From contig JAGXHS010000115.1 of NCBI GenBank assembly GCA_024636075.1, forward strand, positions 1 to 7,673: a DNA stretch of 7,673 bases. The letters are read 5' to 3'. The notes under the pieces were generated by a model. The model did not search any database and was not told the DNA's origin. It saw nothing but the letters and a program-made list of their open reading frames with translations. A program made the translations under genes and the position numbers. Positions within the stretch are counted from its first letter, which is position 1, and each line of letters begins with the position of its first letter. Source of the DNA: Propionibacteriaceae bacterium (lineage in GTDB: Bacteria; Actinomycetota; Actinomycetes; Propionibacteriales; Propionibacteriaceae). Below are positions 1-6,199 of this stretch, piece by piece.

Positions 1-682
1 CGATCTCCTCGACGGTCTCGTGGACGGGAGTGAGCGCCCAGCGAAAGACCAACGGCACCGGGCGCTCCGCCCCGGAGACGACGGCCACGGATCGTCCGGA
101 GCGCCGCTGCAGGGCGTCGGCGAGGTCGCTGACGTCCCCCAGAGTCGCGGACATGATCACCAATTGCGCCCTGGGGAGTTCGCTCAGCCCCACCTGCCAG
201 GCCCAACCCCGATCGGGTTCGGCGATGAAGTGGAACTCGTCCATCACAACTTGGTCGACGGCAGCGTTCGCGCCGTCCCGCAAGGCGATGTTGGCCAGGA
301 TTTCGGCGGTGCAGCAAATGATCGGCGCGGCGGCATTGACCGCCGCGTCTCCGGTCACCATGCCGACGTTGCGGGCGCCGAAGATGCTCACCAGCGAGAA
401 GAATTTCTCGCTGACCAAGGCTTTGATCGGAGCCGTGTAGTAGCTGCGGCCGCCCGTGGCCCAGCAAGCGAAATGTGCGGCTGCTGCGATCAACGATTTG
501 CCCGAGCCGGTGGGCGTCGTGACGATGGTGTGGGCTCCGGTCAGGATGTTGATGATTGCTTCGTCCTGGTGCGGATACAGCGTGATCTGCAGGCGGTCGG
601 TCCATGCGACGAACGCCTCGTACAACGAGTCCGGGTCAGTGTTCTGCCCAATGATCAGTTCGGGCAGCGTCTGGGCAGTCAC
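1..682 (-). CDS. DEAD/DEAH-box (DEFH) Ski2-like helicase, N-terminal part, runs off the left edge
   Basis: ATP-dependent superfamily 2 RNA/DNA helicase. Reading the minus strand from GTG 682 gives 227 open codons to the window edge. Visible motifs are a Q-motif-like YPHQDEAI (about 36-43), Walker A TPTGSGKS (56-63), motif Ia TAPIKALV (82-89), TGD...CTAEIL (109-128), motif II DEFH (147-150) followed by PDRGWAWQV, and motif III SAT (177-179). DEFH followed by DRGWAWQV is familiar from actinobacterial helicases that carry a C-terminal DUF3516 domain; that part, with the second RecA domain, lies outside the window, so the DUF3516 assignment is inference. The start is constrained: an in-frame TAA lies four codons upstream of the GTG. 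No Shine-Dalgarno is seen, but a TANNNT -10 (TAACCT, 694-689) ends 6 nt before the GTG, which suggests a leaderless transcript. It is divergent from the CcdA-like gene with only 29 bp between the starts. Confidence 0.9.
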   Translation of the reverse strand, partial: MTAQTLPELIIGQNTDPDSLYEAFVAWTDRLQITLYPHQDEAIINILTGAHTIVTTPTGSGKSLIAAAAHFACWATGGRSYYTAPIKALVSEKFFSLVSIFGARNVGMVTGDAAVNAAAPIICCTAEILANIALRDGANAAVDQVVMDEFHFIAEPDRGWAWQVGLSELPRAQLVIMSATLGDVSDLADALQRRSGRSVAVVSGAERPVPLVFRWALTPVHETVEEI

Positions 683-688
683 TAGTTG

Positions 689-704
689 AGGTTACCGGTA
701 GCCT
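689..704. promoter_or_regulatory. Symmetric divergent promoter with two leaderless -10 elements
   Basis: The 16-bp sequence AGGTTACCGGTAGCCT matches its own reverse complement at 14 of 16 positions. The right arm gives TAGCCT (699-704) on the plus strand, 7 nt before ATG 712. The left arm gives TAACCT on the minus strand (694-689), 6 nt before GTG 682. Both fit the mycobacterial -10 pattern TANNNT, and both predict transcription starts at or within a base of the start codons. No convincing -35 boxes are seen, which is common for mycobacterial promoters. The central ACCGGT could alternatively be a regulator half-site pair. Promoter activity is inference from position and pattern. Confidence 0.5.
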
Positions 705-711
705 CAGCGAC

Positions 712-1536
712 ATGGACACCGGCTACGCGATCGCCTTCCTCGGGGGCGTAGCGGCATTGTTCAGTCCGTGCGCGGCTCTGCTGCTGCCCAGTTTCTTCGC
801 CTTCGCATTCTCCGACGTGGGTACCCTGATGGGCCGCGTCGCGCTGTTCTACCTGGGATTGCTGATCACACTGGTGCCGCTGGGTGTGTTGGCGGGCTCG
901 GTCGGCTGGTTGGCGGTGAATTCGCAGACAATCATCCGGTCGGCGGCCGTGCTGGTGATCCTGCTGGGCGCCCTCACTGCCAGTGGCGTGATGCTGCGCA
1001 TCCCGGGGCTGGAGTCACGGGGTGGCTCCCGGCCGGTGCGCGATGCAACCACCCCCTTCGCGGTGGTTGTCCTGGGAGCCACCTATGGTCTTGCGGGCGG
1101 CTGCACCGGGCCGATCCTCGGTTCAGTGCTCACCGTGGCAGCCCTGGGTGGCAATCCCGTCTACGCCGCTGTCTTGTTGACGGTCTTCGCGCTGGGCATG
1201 GTGGTGCCGCTGGTGGTGCTCGCCTTGCTGTGGCGCAGGTTTCGGCTCGGTGAGCGGAGCTGGCTCAAGCCGAAGAGTATTCAGGTGGGGCCGGTGACGA
1301 CGACTGTTGGTCAGCTCATCACCGGGCTGCTCTTCATCCTGGTGGGCGCCGGTTTGCTGACGGGTGTCCCGAACGTCGGCCTTCTGGACGCTGCTGGTCA
1401 ATTCGAGATGGAGAACCGGCTGCGGTCTCTCACCTCGGGGGCTGGAGGTTGGCTGGTGCTGGCGGCGTTGGTGGCACTGATCGGACTGGTTGCCTGGACG
1501 TGGTTGGGTGAACGTGACGCCCGGCGGGCAGGATAG
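712..1536 (+). CDS. CcdA/DsbD-transmembrane-domain-like thiol-disulfide transporter
   Basis: A 274-residue polytopic membrane protein of the CcdA (DsbD transmembrane domain) family, which passes electrons from cytoplasmic thioredoxin across the membrane to extracytoplasmic thioredoxin-like proteins, for example in cytochrome c maturation. The two expected redox cysteines are present and are the only cysteines: C20 in FSPCAALLLPS and C131 in GGCTGP, each followed by the helix-kinking prolines typical of the family. Hydrophobic segments lie near 6-31, 43-65, 74-95, 117-140, 150-173, 200-218 and 246-265. The length fits stand-alone CcdA proteins, and no thioredoxin domain is fused. ATG 712 lies 7 nt after a TANNNT -10, so a leaderless start is likely. 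The next gene begins 4 bp after the TAG stop, indicating an operon. A DsbA-like protein, a possible redox partner, is encoded on the opposite strand further right. The exact electron acceptor is unknown. Confidence 0.88.
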   Translation: MDTGYAIAFLGGVAALFSPCAALLLPSFFAFAFSDVGTLMGRVALFYLGLLITLVPLGVLAGSVGWLAVNSQTIIRSAAVLVILLGALTASGVMLRIPGLESRGGSRPVRDATTPFAVVVLGATYGLAGGCTGPILGSVLTVAALGGNPVYAAVLLTVFALGMVVPLVVLALLWRRFRLGERSWLKPKSIQVGPVTTTVGQLITGLLFILVGAGLLTGVPNVGLLDAAGQFEMENRLRSLTSGAGGWLVLAALVALIGLVAWTWLGERDARRAG

Positions 1537-1540
1537 GCAG

Positions 1541-2164
1541 ATGGACCGTCTGTCACTGCCACGATTCGTCGCCAAGTATCGACTGATCGCCATTATCCCC
1601 GACGAGGTGAGCGTCAACCTGTTGGCCCCGGTCGAAGTGATGGTGCAGGAACGAGTCCGCGCCTTCTCTTTCGGGATGAAGCAGATTGATGCCCTGCACG
1701 AGACGCGGGAAATCTTCGGTTTGCGTGCCGATTTCGGTGTGCACGGACTGCAAACCCTCGAGGATGCCCGACTCGCCATCGACGCAGGCGCTGCCTTCTG
1801 CCTGCCGCATCGTCATGACGACCAGATGATTGTCGAGTTGCTGGAGGCCGGGATTCCGACCATGCCCCCCGCCCTGACTCCCAACGAGGTCCACCTCGCG
1901 TGGGCCAGTGGCGCACCTGCCGTTCAGGTGACGCCCGCAGAAGTGATGGGCGGCAATTACCCGGCAACCCTGCAATCGCTCGCCCCAGACGTCAGCGTTG
2001 TTCCTCGCGGCGGTTTGGGAGGCTACTCGGTGCGCCGCTGGCTGTCGGCCGGTAAGGCTGCGGCGGTCTGTCTGGATGACGCTCTGGTGGGTAGCGCGAC
2101 CACGGGCGGCAGCATGGCCGAGCTGCGTGAACGCTGCCAAACCTTTGCCGATATCGTCGACTGA
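1541..2164 (+). CDS. KDPG/KHG-aldolase-fold (Eda-like) protein lacking the catalytic lysine
   Basis: A 207-residue predicted TIM-barrel protein resembling 2-keto-3-deoxy-6-phosphogluconate/4-hydroxy-2-oxoglutarate aldolases. The C-terminal half aligns by eye with E. coli Eda: GIPTMPPALTPNEV (104-117) with GIPLIPGISTVSEL, VQVTPAEVMGG (128-138) with FKFFPAEANGG, and PRGGL (155-159) with PTGGI. The Schiff-base lysine of Eda is Gln129 here, and the glutamate of the EVTLRT motif is Ser43, so ordinary class I aldolase chemistry is unlikely. It may be a pseudoenzyme or may have acquired another activity. The start is ATG 1541, preceded by the purine-rich GGATAGG and lying 4 bp after the CcdA-like stop; an in-frame ATG at 1490 would lie inside the upstream gene. 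It is probably co-transcribed with the CcdA-like gene. The fold assignment is fairly sure, the function unknown. Confidence 0.68.
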   Translation: MDRLSLPRFVAKYRLIAIIPDEVSVNLLAPVEVMVQERVRAFSFGMKQIDALHETREIFGLRADFGVHGLQTLEDARLAIDAGAAFCLPHRHDDQMIVELLEAGIPTMPPALTPNEVHLAWASGAPAVQVTPAEVMGGNYPATLQSLAPDVSVVPRGGLGGYSVRRWLSAGKAAAVCLDDALVGSATTGGSMAELRERCQTFADIVD

Positions 2165-2292
2165 GCTCTCGGCGCTTGGCGCGCTCTCCCTCACGAACTC
2201 GTCGACCCTTGCGTTCAGCGGCGACGCGTGCGCTCCAGCATTGGCGTGGCGCACCTACGGTGGCGTGATGGATTGCCGGTGGGGTGGTGTTT

Positions 2293-2325
2293 CCCCGCAT
2301 TGGTCGGGTCAAGCCCAACGCGGGG
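2293..2325 (-). terminator. Hairpin terminator at the end of the DsbA-MmpL-ICMT operon
   Basis: Inverted arms CCCCGC-ATTGG (2293-2303) and CCAAC-GCGGGG (2315-2325) flank an 11-nt loop. In the minus-strand transcript the 11-bp stem is fully paired with one G-U wobble. In the plus-strand transcript the same position is an A-C mismatch, so the structure favours the leftward operon. The hairpin spans the TGA stop of the ICMT-like gene (2311-2309). No U-tract follows, as is common for candidate intrinsic terminators in high-GC actinobacteria. It could also weakly stop the convergent plus-strand transcript. Termination activity is inferred. Confidence 0.45.
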
Positions 2326-2818
2326 TGCGGTTCTGGTAGTCGGCGTACTCGGCGCCGAATCGTGCCCGTAGTGCCGTCTCCTCGCGTGGGACCTGCACCC
2401 GATCGAACCAGAGCCACGCACCGGCCAATGGCAGCACCGACCTGGCCCGAGTGGTGTGGATGCCGTGGGCCGCGACGAACAGCAGATCTGCGAGATAGAT
2501 CGGGTTGCGACTCAGCGCGTAGATCCCGGTGTGGTTCAGTACCCGAGTCCGATCGGGGTGCCGCGGATCGATCGTGGTGTGGTGTTGCCAGAACTGCACG
2601 CTGGCGGTGGCCATCACACCGACGGCGGCGAGTCCGAGCATCGCCGAGGCCCCCCTCAGGGACGTTGACAGGGTGCGCGCCGAGGCGCTGGAAGTGCTGT
2701 GGCTGGAAGGCGTCCAGCGGTGCACAGCCCGTTGTATGCCGATGGCGGCTGCCGTCACGACCGGAGGGATCAAGACTTTGGTGAGGTCTGGCACGACACG
2801 CTCCCGATCAGAGCGCAT
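2309..2818 (-). CDS. ICMT/phospholipid-methyltransferase-like membrane protein
   Basis: A 169-residue integral membrane protein with the signature of the isoprenylcysteine carboxyl methyltransferase (ICMT)/PEMT-like superfamily, which uses S-adenosylmethionine to methylate lipid or prenyl substrates. The diagnostic C-terminal half is present: HTGIYALSRNPIYLAD (about 96-111), then a hydrophobic segment (about 126-137), REE (145-147) and FGAEYADYQNRTPRW (154-168). Further hydrophobic stretches lie near 15-31 and 58-77. There are no cysteines. ATG 2818 overlaps the upstream mmpL stop by 11 bp and has GAGGG about 8 nt before it. A GTG at 2794, just after the mmpL stop and preceded by GGGAG, is a good alternative start, and an ATG at 2857 is possible but lies deeper inside mmpL. 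It is the last gene of a three-gene operon. The bacterial substrate is unknown; a lipid or exported product handled by the MmpL neighbour is only a guess. Confidence 0.78.
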   Translation of the reverse strand: MRSDRERVVPDLTKVLIPPVVTAAAIGIQRAVHRWTPSSHSTSSASARTLSTSLRGASAMLGLAAVGVMATASVQFWQHHTTIDPRHPDRTRVLNHTGIYALSRNPIYLADLLFVAAHGIHTTRARSVLPLAGAWLWFDRVQVPREETALRARFGAEYADYQNRTPRWA

Positions 2819-5021
2819 GGTTCGGGCCCTCGCTGTCGCCGAAGCTGGCTGATGCACCGCTCGCAGCTGCCCGGCGGGGGTGAGTGGGATTCGGCTGCCG
2901 ACCGAGCTTGCTGGGCCACCACACCTTGTTACCCAGATCGACTGACAGCGCCGGCACCAACAGGGAGCGCACGACCAGCGTGTCCACGAGTACGCCGAGG
3001 GCGACGATGAAGGCGATCTGCGCCAGGAACAGCAGCGGCAGTACCGCCAATGCCGAGAAGGTTGACGCCAGTACGATCCCCGCGCTGGTGATGACTCCGC
3101 CGGTGACGGTCAGAGCTCTGAGCATTCCAGCTCGAGCTCCGAGCTTGAGCGATTCCTCGCGTGCGCGTGTCATCAGGAAGATCGAGTAGTCGATGCCAAG
3201 AGCGATGAGGAACACGAAACCCAGCAGCGTGGTCGAGGGATCGGCGCCCGGGAAGTTGAACACGTGGTTGAACATCACTGCAGAGATGCCGAGGGTGGCG
3301 GCAAAGCTGAGCAGATTGAACGCCATCAACATCACCGGGGCGACGATCGCGCGCAACAACAACATCAACACCAGCAGGACCACCACGACGATCGCCGGAA
3401 CCACCACCCGGTTGTCCCGTTCGGCAGCGTCCCGCGTGTCCAGCGCCTCGGCGGTGCTGCCGCCGACCAGTGCGTTGGAGCTGACGGCGTCCAGGTTGGT
3501 GCGCAGTGTCTGGACGGACTCCTCGGCGGCGGCGCTCTGCGCGTCGGCGGTCACGGTTGCGTAGAGCAGGGACACCCCGTCCGCGGATGGGGTGTCGGTA
3601 CCCGGACCAGCGCTTTGCATCGCCATGCCCTGTGTCGCGGCCACCACCGCAGTGACAGCTGCGACATCCTCGTTGGGCGCGATGATTGTGACAGGGCTGC
3701 CGGACCCACCGGGGAAGTGCTCGGTCAAGGTTCTGTTGCCCTCAACGGATTCGACAGTGGTGAGGAACGTCTCCGCCGTGGTGATGCCAGTCGCTCTGAA
3801 GGTCGGAGCGAAAGCGGCGGCCACTGCCAGAGCAAGCAGGGTCACGACCCAGATGGTGCGCGGGCGTCGGCCGACGTTGTCGGAGACCTTGCGCCAGCCG
3901 AGCTTGTTGGAGAGCACCGATCCCCTGTCCGGTCGGTCGGTTCGGGGAATCGACGGCCAGAACAGCCGTCGCCCCCCCAGCATCAACAGCGCTGGCAGGA
4001 AGGTGAGGGCGGACAGCATCGCGCCGGCAATGCCGAGCGCTCCCACCGGTCCCAGGCCGGAGTTGCTGCTCAGTTTGGACAGCAGCAGGCACAACAACCC
4101 GAGGATCACGGTGCCGCCGCTGGCCAGGATGGGTTCGACCGTTCCGCGCCAAGCGCGTCTCAGTGCCGTCCAGGTCTCGGTGGTGGGGTGCAGTTCTTCT
4201 GTGAACCGGCTCACCAGCAATAGTGCGTAGTCGGTCGCAGCCCCAACCACCAGGATGAACAGAATGCCTTGGGACTGTCCGGACAGTTGGATGACTCCGG
4301 ACTCGGCCAGTGGGTAGATGATGGTGGCGGCAGCCCCCAGCGCGAACACCGCCGACACCAGGACGGCAAAGGGCAGCACGGGGCTGCGGTACACGATCAG
4401 CAGGATCACCAGAACCACCACCAGCGCCACCAGTAACAGGACGCCGTCGATGCCGGCGAAGGCTGACACCAGGTCGGCGACGTATCCGCCAGGGCCAGTG
4501 ACCTGGACCGTCAAACCCGTGGCCTTCAGGGCGTCGGCAGCTGCCCGGATCTCGGTGACGGCCTCCGCCAGTGGAGTCGAATCGCCCAACGGTTCGCTGG
4601 CTTTCGTGGAATCGAGCGGTATTGAGACCAGGGTCGCCTTGCCGTCTTGGCTGGGCACCGGGAAGATCTGTTGATCAGGTGTCAGGTAATCCGCCAAGGT
4701 CTTGTCGCCGACCTGCAATTGCCCGAGCGTTCCGACCCACTTGCCGATTGCGCGCTGATCGGTCGTCGTCAGCCCGTCAGGGCGTTGGATCACCACCAAC
4801 AGGGGCAGGGACGTGTTGCCGCTCAGCTTCGCCACCTGGTTGCGCACCATGACTGATTCGGACTCGGTGGGCAGGAAACTGGACGAGTCATTGCTCTGGA
4901 CCGATGAGAGCTTGCCCACGAGGGGACCCCCGATGCCGCCGATGGCCAGCCACACCAGCACCACGCCGAGGGCTATCCATCGCGCTTTCCTTGCGGTCAT
5001 TGTTGTCGTCCCGTCTCTCAT
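2808..5021 (-). CDS. MmpL-family RND transporter
   Basis: A 737-residue RND-superfamily transporter of the MmpL group, inner-membrane proton-driven exporters of lipids and other hydrophobic compounds. The architecture is duplicated: helix 1 (about 13-31), an extracytoplasmic domain (32-190), a helix bundle (191-350), helix 7 (389-405), a second extracytoplasmic domain (406-538), and a second bundle (539-692). The proton-relay Asp-Tyr pairs of MmpL proteins are visible in both halves: GAATDYALLLVSRF (DY at 264-265) and ALGIDYSIFLMTRAREE (DY at 611-612). GVLVDTLVVRSLLVPAL (676-692) is another family signature. It is shorter than the large mycobacterial MmpL lipid transporters (about 950 residues) and has only a short C-terminal tail, like the ActII-3/YdfJ size class. 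Only one cysteine (C311) is present, within a membrane helix. ATG 5021 overlaps the upstream stop as ATGA; ATG 5000 is an alternative start. Substrate unknown. Confidence 0.93.
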   Translation of the reverse strand: MRDGTTTMTARKARWIALGVVLVWLAIGGIGGPLVGKLSSVQSNDSSSFLPTESESVMVRNQVAKLSGNTSLPLLVVIQRPDGLTTTDQRAIGKWVGTLGQLQVGDKTLADYLTPDQQIFPVPSQDGKATLVSIPLDSTKASEPLGDSTPLAEAVTEIRAAADALKATGLTVQVTGPGGYVADLVSAFAGIDGVLLLVALVVVLVILLIVYRSPVLPFAVLVSAVFALGAAATIIYPLAESGVIQLSGQSQGILFILVVGAATDYALLLVSRFTEELHPTTETWTALRRAWRGTVEPILASGGTVILGLLCLLLSKLSSNSGLGPVGALGIAGAMLSALTFLPALLMLGGRRLFWPSIPRTDRPDRGSVLSNKLGWRKVSDNVGRRPRTIWVVTLLALAVAAAFAPTFRATGITTAETFLTTVESVEGNRTLTEHFPGGSGSPVTIIAPNEDVAAVTAVVAATQGMAMQSAGPGTDTPSADGVSLLYATVTADAQSAAAEESVQTLRTNLDAVSSNALVGGSTAEALDTRDAAERDNRVVVPAIVVVVLLVLMLLLRAIVAPVMLMAFNLLSFAATLGISAVMFNHVFNFPGADPSTTLLGFVFLIALGIDYSIFLMTRAREESLKLGARAGMLRALTVTGGVITSAGIVLASTFSALAVLPLLFLAQIAFIVALGVLVDTLVVRSLLVPALSVDLGNKVWWPSKLGRQPNPTHPRRAAASGASASFGDSEGPNHAL

Positions 5022-5863
5022 TTGGTCGCGCCGTTGCCCTCGAGGACAGTGATGAAGTTCTCCGTTGGTTGCGCTCCGGAGATGGGTGTGTGGTTGATCA
5101 GGAAGAAGGGCACCGAGTTGATTCCGATGGAGGCCCCTTCCTGTGTGTCCGAATCGACCGCGGCCGCCAACTGCTCGTCATCGAGATCCGTGACGAACTG
5201 GTCGAGGTCCGGGACCCCGGCAGTCTTGGCGAAACTGATCAGATCGTCCCGGGTGATTTCCGGATGTCCTGACGTGGGCGCGGCGTCGTGCAGCGCGGAA
5301 TAGAACTCCCAATACTTGCCTTGCTCGCCAGCAGCCCGGGCGGCAATGGCTGCGGTTCGGGACTGATCACCGAACTGCACCTGGTCGCGATGCTCGATGC
5401 GTAGCGTGCCGGCGTCGATGTACGGCTTCAATGCGGGGTAGGTGTTCTGCGCCCAGAGGGCGCAAAACGGGCAGCGGTAGTCGGACCACATCACCATGAC
5501 CACATCCGCGCCGACCGCGCCGACTGCTGTGGGATCGCCCTCCTGACGCCGCGGCAGGCTGTCCATCAAGTCGCGAGTCCCCTTGTCGGGGGTCGATTGA
5601 GCGGTTGGTTGGGATGATGCGTCGGTTTGGCCGGCGGTGTTCACCTCGCCGCCGGAGGGCGCCGCTGCCCGGAAATTCTGCAGCTCGCTGCGCTGGTTGG
5701 AAATCACCCCCACCAATCCCACACAGACCACGCTCAGCATCGCCACCAAGACCCACGGCAAGCGTGAACCGGCACGAGGTTTCTCGCCGGCCGGATTCTG
5801 TCGCCATCCGGACCCGGGCGCGATCGGGACGCCGCGATTGGTGCCTGGCAGTGGATCGTTCAT
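5018..5863 (-). CDS. Membrane-anchored DsbA-family thioredoxin-like protein
   Basis: A 281-residue DsbA/thioredoxin-fold protein that should catalyse thiol-disulfide exchange outside the cytoplasmic membrane. There is a proline/glycine-rich cytoplasmic start (1-34), one membrane anchor (about 35-55), a Ser/Thr/Gln-rich linker (about 65-97), and then the thioredoxin-like domain with WSDYRCPFCALW (CPFC at 131-134), an inserted helical region (about 165-245) and the cis-proline loop SVPFF (P252). The only other cysteine, C47, lies in the anchor. The start is ATG 5863, because it directly precedes a sensible N-terminus; the open frame reaches 6013, but that extension is Arg-rich, low-complexity and resembles upstream non-coding sequence. 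No strong Shine-Dalgarno is visible. First gene of the operon; its stop overlaps the mmpL start by 4 bp. It resembles mycobacterial DsbA-like proteins, and oxidase versus reductase polarity cannot be told from sequence. Confidence 0.88.
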   Translation of the reverse strand: MNDPLPGTNRGVPIAPGSGWRQNPAGEKPRAGSRLPWVLVAMLSVVCVGLVGVISNQRSELQNFRAAAPSGGEVNTAGQTDASSQPTAQSTPDKGTRDLMDSLPRRQEGDPTAVGAVGADVVMVMWSDYRCPFCALWAQNTYPALKPYIDAGTLRIEHRDQVQFGDQSRTAAIAARAAGEQGKYWEFYSALHDAAPTSGHPEITRDDLISFAKTAGVPDLDQFVTDLDDEQLAAAVDSDTQEGASIGINSVPFFLINHTPISGAQPTENFITVLEGNGATK

Positions 5864-5956
5864 CGGGCCATCTGCGGTGTCGCTACGGGGTGCTCGGGCG
5901 CATCCGTAGCGTCTGCTGGATGCTGCGATTCGTCGGGAGTGCCAGCCATACGGGCA

Positions 5957-5962
5957 ATCGTA
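5957..5962 (-). promoter_or_regulatory. Candidate -10 element for the DsbA-MmpL-ICMT operon
   Basis: The minus strand reads TACGAT here, which matches TANNNT and is close to TATAAT. It would start transcription near 5950, giving a leader of about 87 nt before ATG 5863. No good -35 hexamer is seen at 16-19 bp, so this is a weak prediction. It is the best -10 match I noted in the upstream region on that strand. Confidence 0.25.
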
Positions 5963-6135
5963 GTGCGCCGCCATGACGACACTCCGACGCGCGGATCGCG
6001 CGGCACTCAGCACCGCGCCGACGACTGTCCGGGGAGAGTGGCCACAGTGCCTGGCTGGGTCGTCAGACCCTTGAACGGCAATGGCTCAGCAGATGGGGAT
6101 CACGGGTTGATGAAGACAGCCACACTCACCCGCCT

Positions 6136-6158
6136 TGCCTCACGTCAAGATGTCCGGA
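6136..6158 (+). repeat. Outer copy of the insertion-sequence end repeat, left side
   Basis: Starts TGCCTCACGT and ends ATGTCCGGA, so it matches the first 10 nt and the ATGTCCG core of the right terminal repeat. It lies in the same orientation as the left terminal repeat, starting 36 bp outside it, with 13 bp between the two copies. A more diverged mirror copy lies outside the right end at 7471-7493. Confidence 0.6.
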
Positions 6159-6167
6159 TGAAGTGAG

Positions 6168-6171
6168 CGCG
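6168..6171. repeat. Possible 4-bp target-site duplication, left copy (CGCG)
   Basis: CGCG directly abuts the left terminal repeat, and an identical CGCG abuts the right one (7460-7463). Because CGCG is its own reverse complement, it could instead be the outermost part of the inverted repeats. The sequence alone does not decide between these. Confidence 0.4.
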
Positions 6172-6194
6172 TGCCTCACCTAAATTGTCCGCGA
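6172..6194 (+). repeat. Left terminal inverted repeat of the insertion sequence
   Basis: Begins TGCCTCACCTAAA and ends TTGTCCGCGA. It pairs with the right repeat with a shared TGCCTCAC, TAA and TGTCCGCGA, three to four substitutions or gaps and one base of length difference. Confidence 0.8.
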
Positions 6195-6199
6195 AAAGC

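Larger units (their letters stand above)
5864..6171. other. Intergenic region between the DsbA operon and the insertion sequence
   Basis: 308 bp without a convincing gene. It should carry the promoter of the DsbA-MmpL-ICMT operon (see the -10 candidate at 5957-5962). It also holds a small hairpin, GGGTC-GTCA-GACCC (6057-6070), with no following T-run on either strand, and near its right end an extra copy of the insertion-sequence terminal repeat (6136-6158). Short open frames here have arginine-rich, low-complexity translations and no ribosome binding sites. Confidence 0.6.

Noticed and set aside
20..685. Long plus-strand open frames opposite the helicase
   Set aside because: They are antisense to a reading frame with a full set of helicase motifs, and their translations show no recognisable domain.
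1490..1540. Upstream in-frame ATG for the KDPG-like gene
   Set aside because: It would overlap the CcdA-like gene by 47 bp and add residues with no family match. ATG 1541 has a purine-rich binding site and sits 4 bp after the previous stop.
1123..1779. 218-codon minus-strand open frame
   Set aside because: It is a mirror of the CcdA-like and KDPG-like genes, with a Gln/His/Arg/Pro-rich translation typical of antisense frames in high-GC DNA.
2165..2200. GC-rich imperfect stem after the KDPG-like gene as a plus-strand terminator
   Set aside because: Only short, shifting complementarities (GAGC/GCTC, GCG/CGC) are found, with no stable single stem and no T-run.
3264..4223. 319-codon plus-strand open frame antisense to the MmpL gene
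   Set aside because: The translation is rich in Gln, His, Gly and Arg with no domain, and the opposite strand has clear RND motifs in the right frame.
5864..6013. 50-codon N-terminal extension of the DsbA-like protein
   Set aside because: The segment is arginine-rich and would push the membrane anchor far from the N-terminus. ATG 5863 gives a normal anchored architecture.
5939..6166. 75-codon plus-strand open frame in the intergenic region
   Set aside because: It has no ribosome binding site and no recognisable domain, and its 3' end lies in the repeat next to the insertion sequence.
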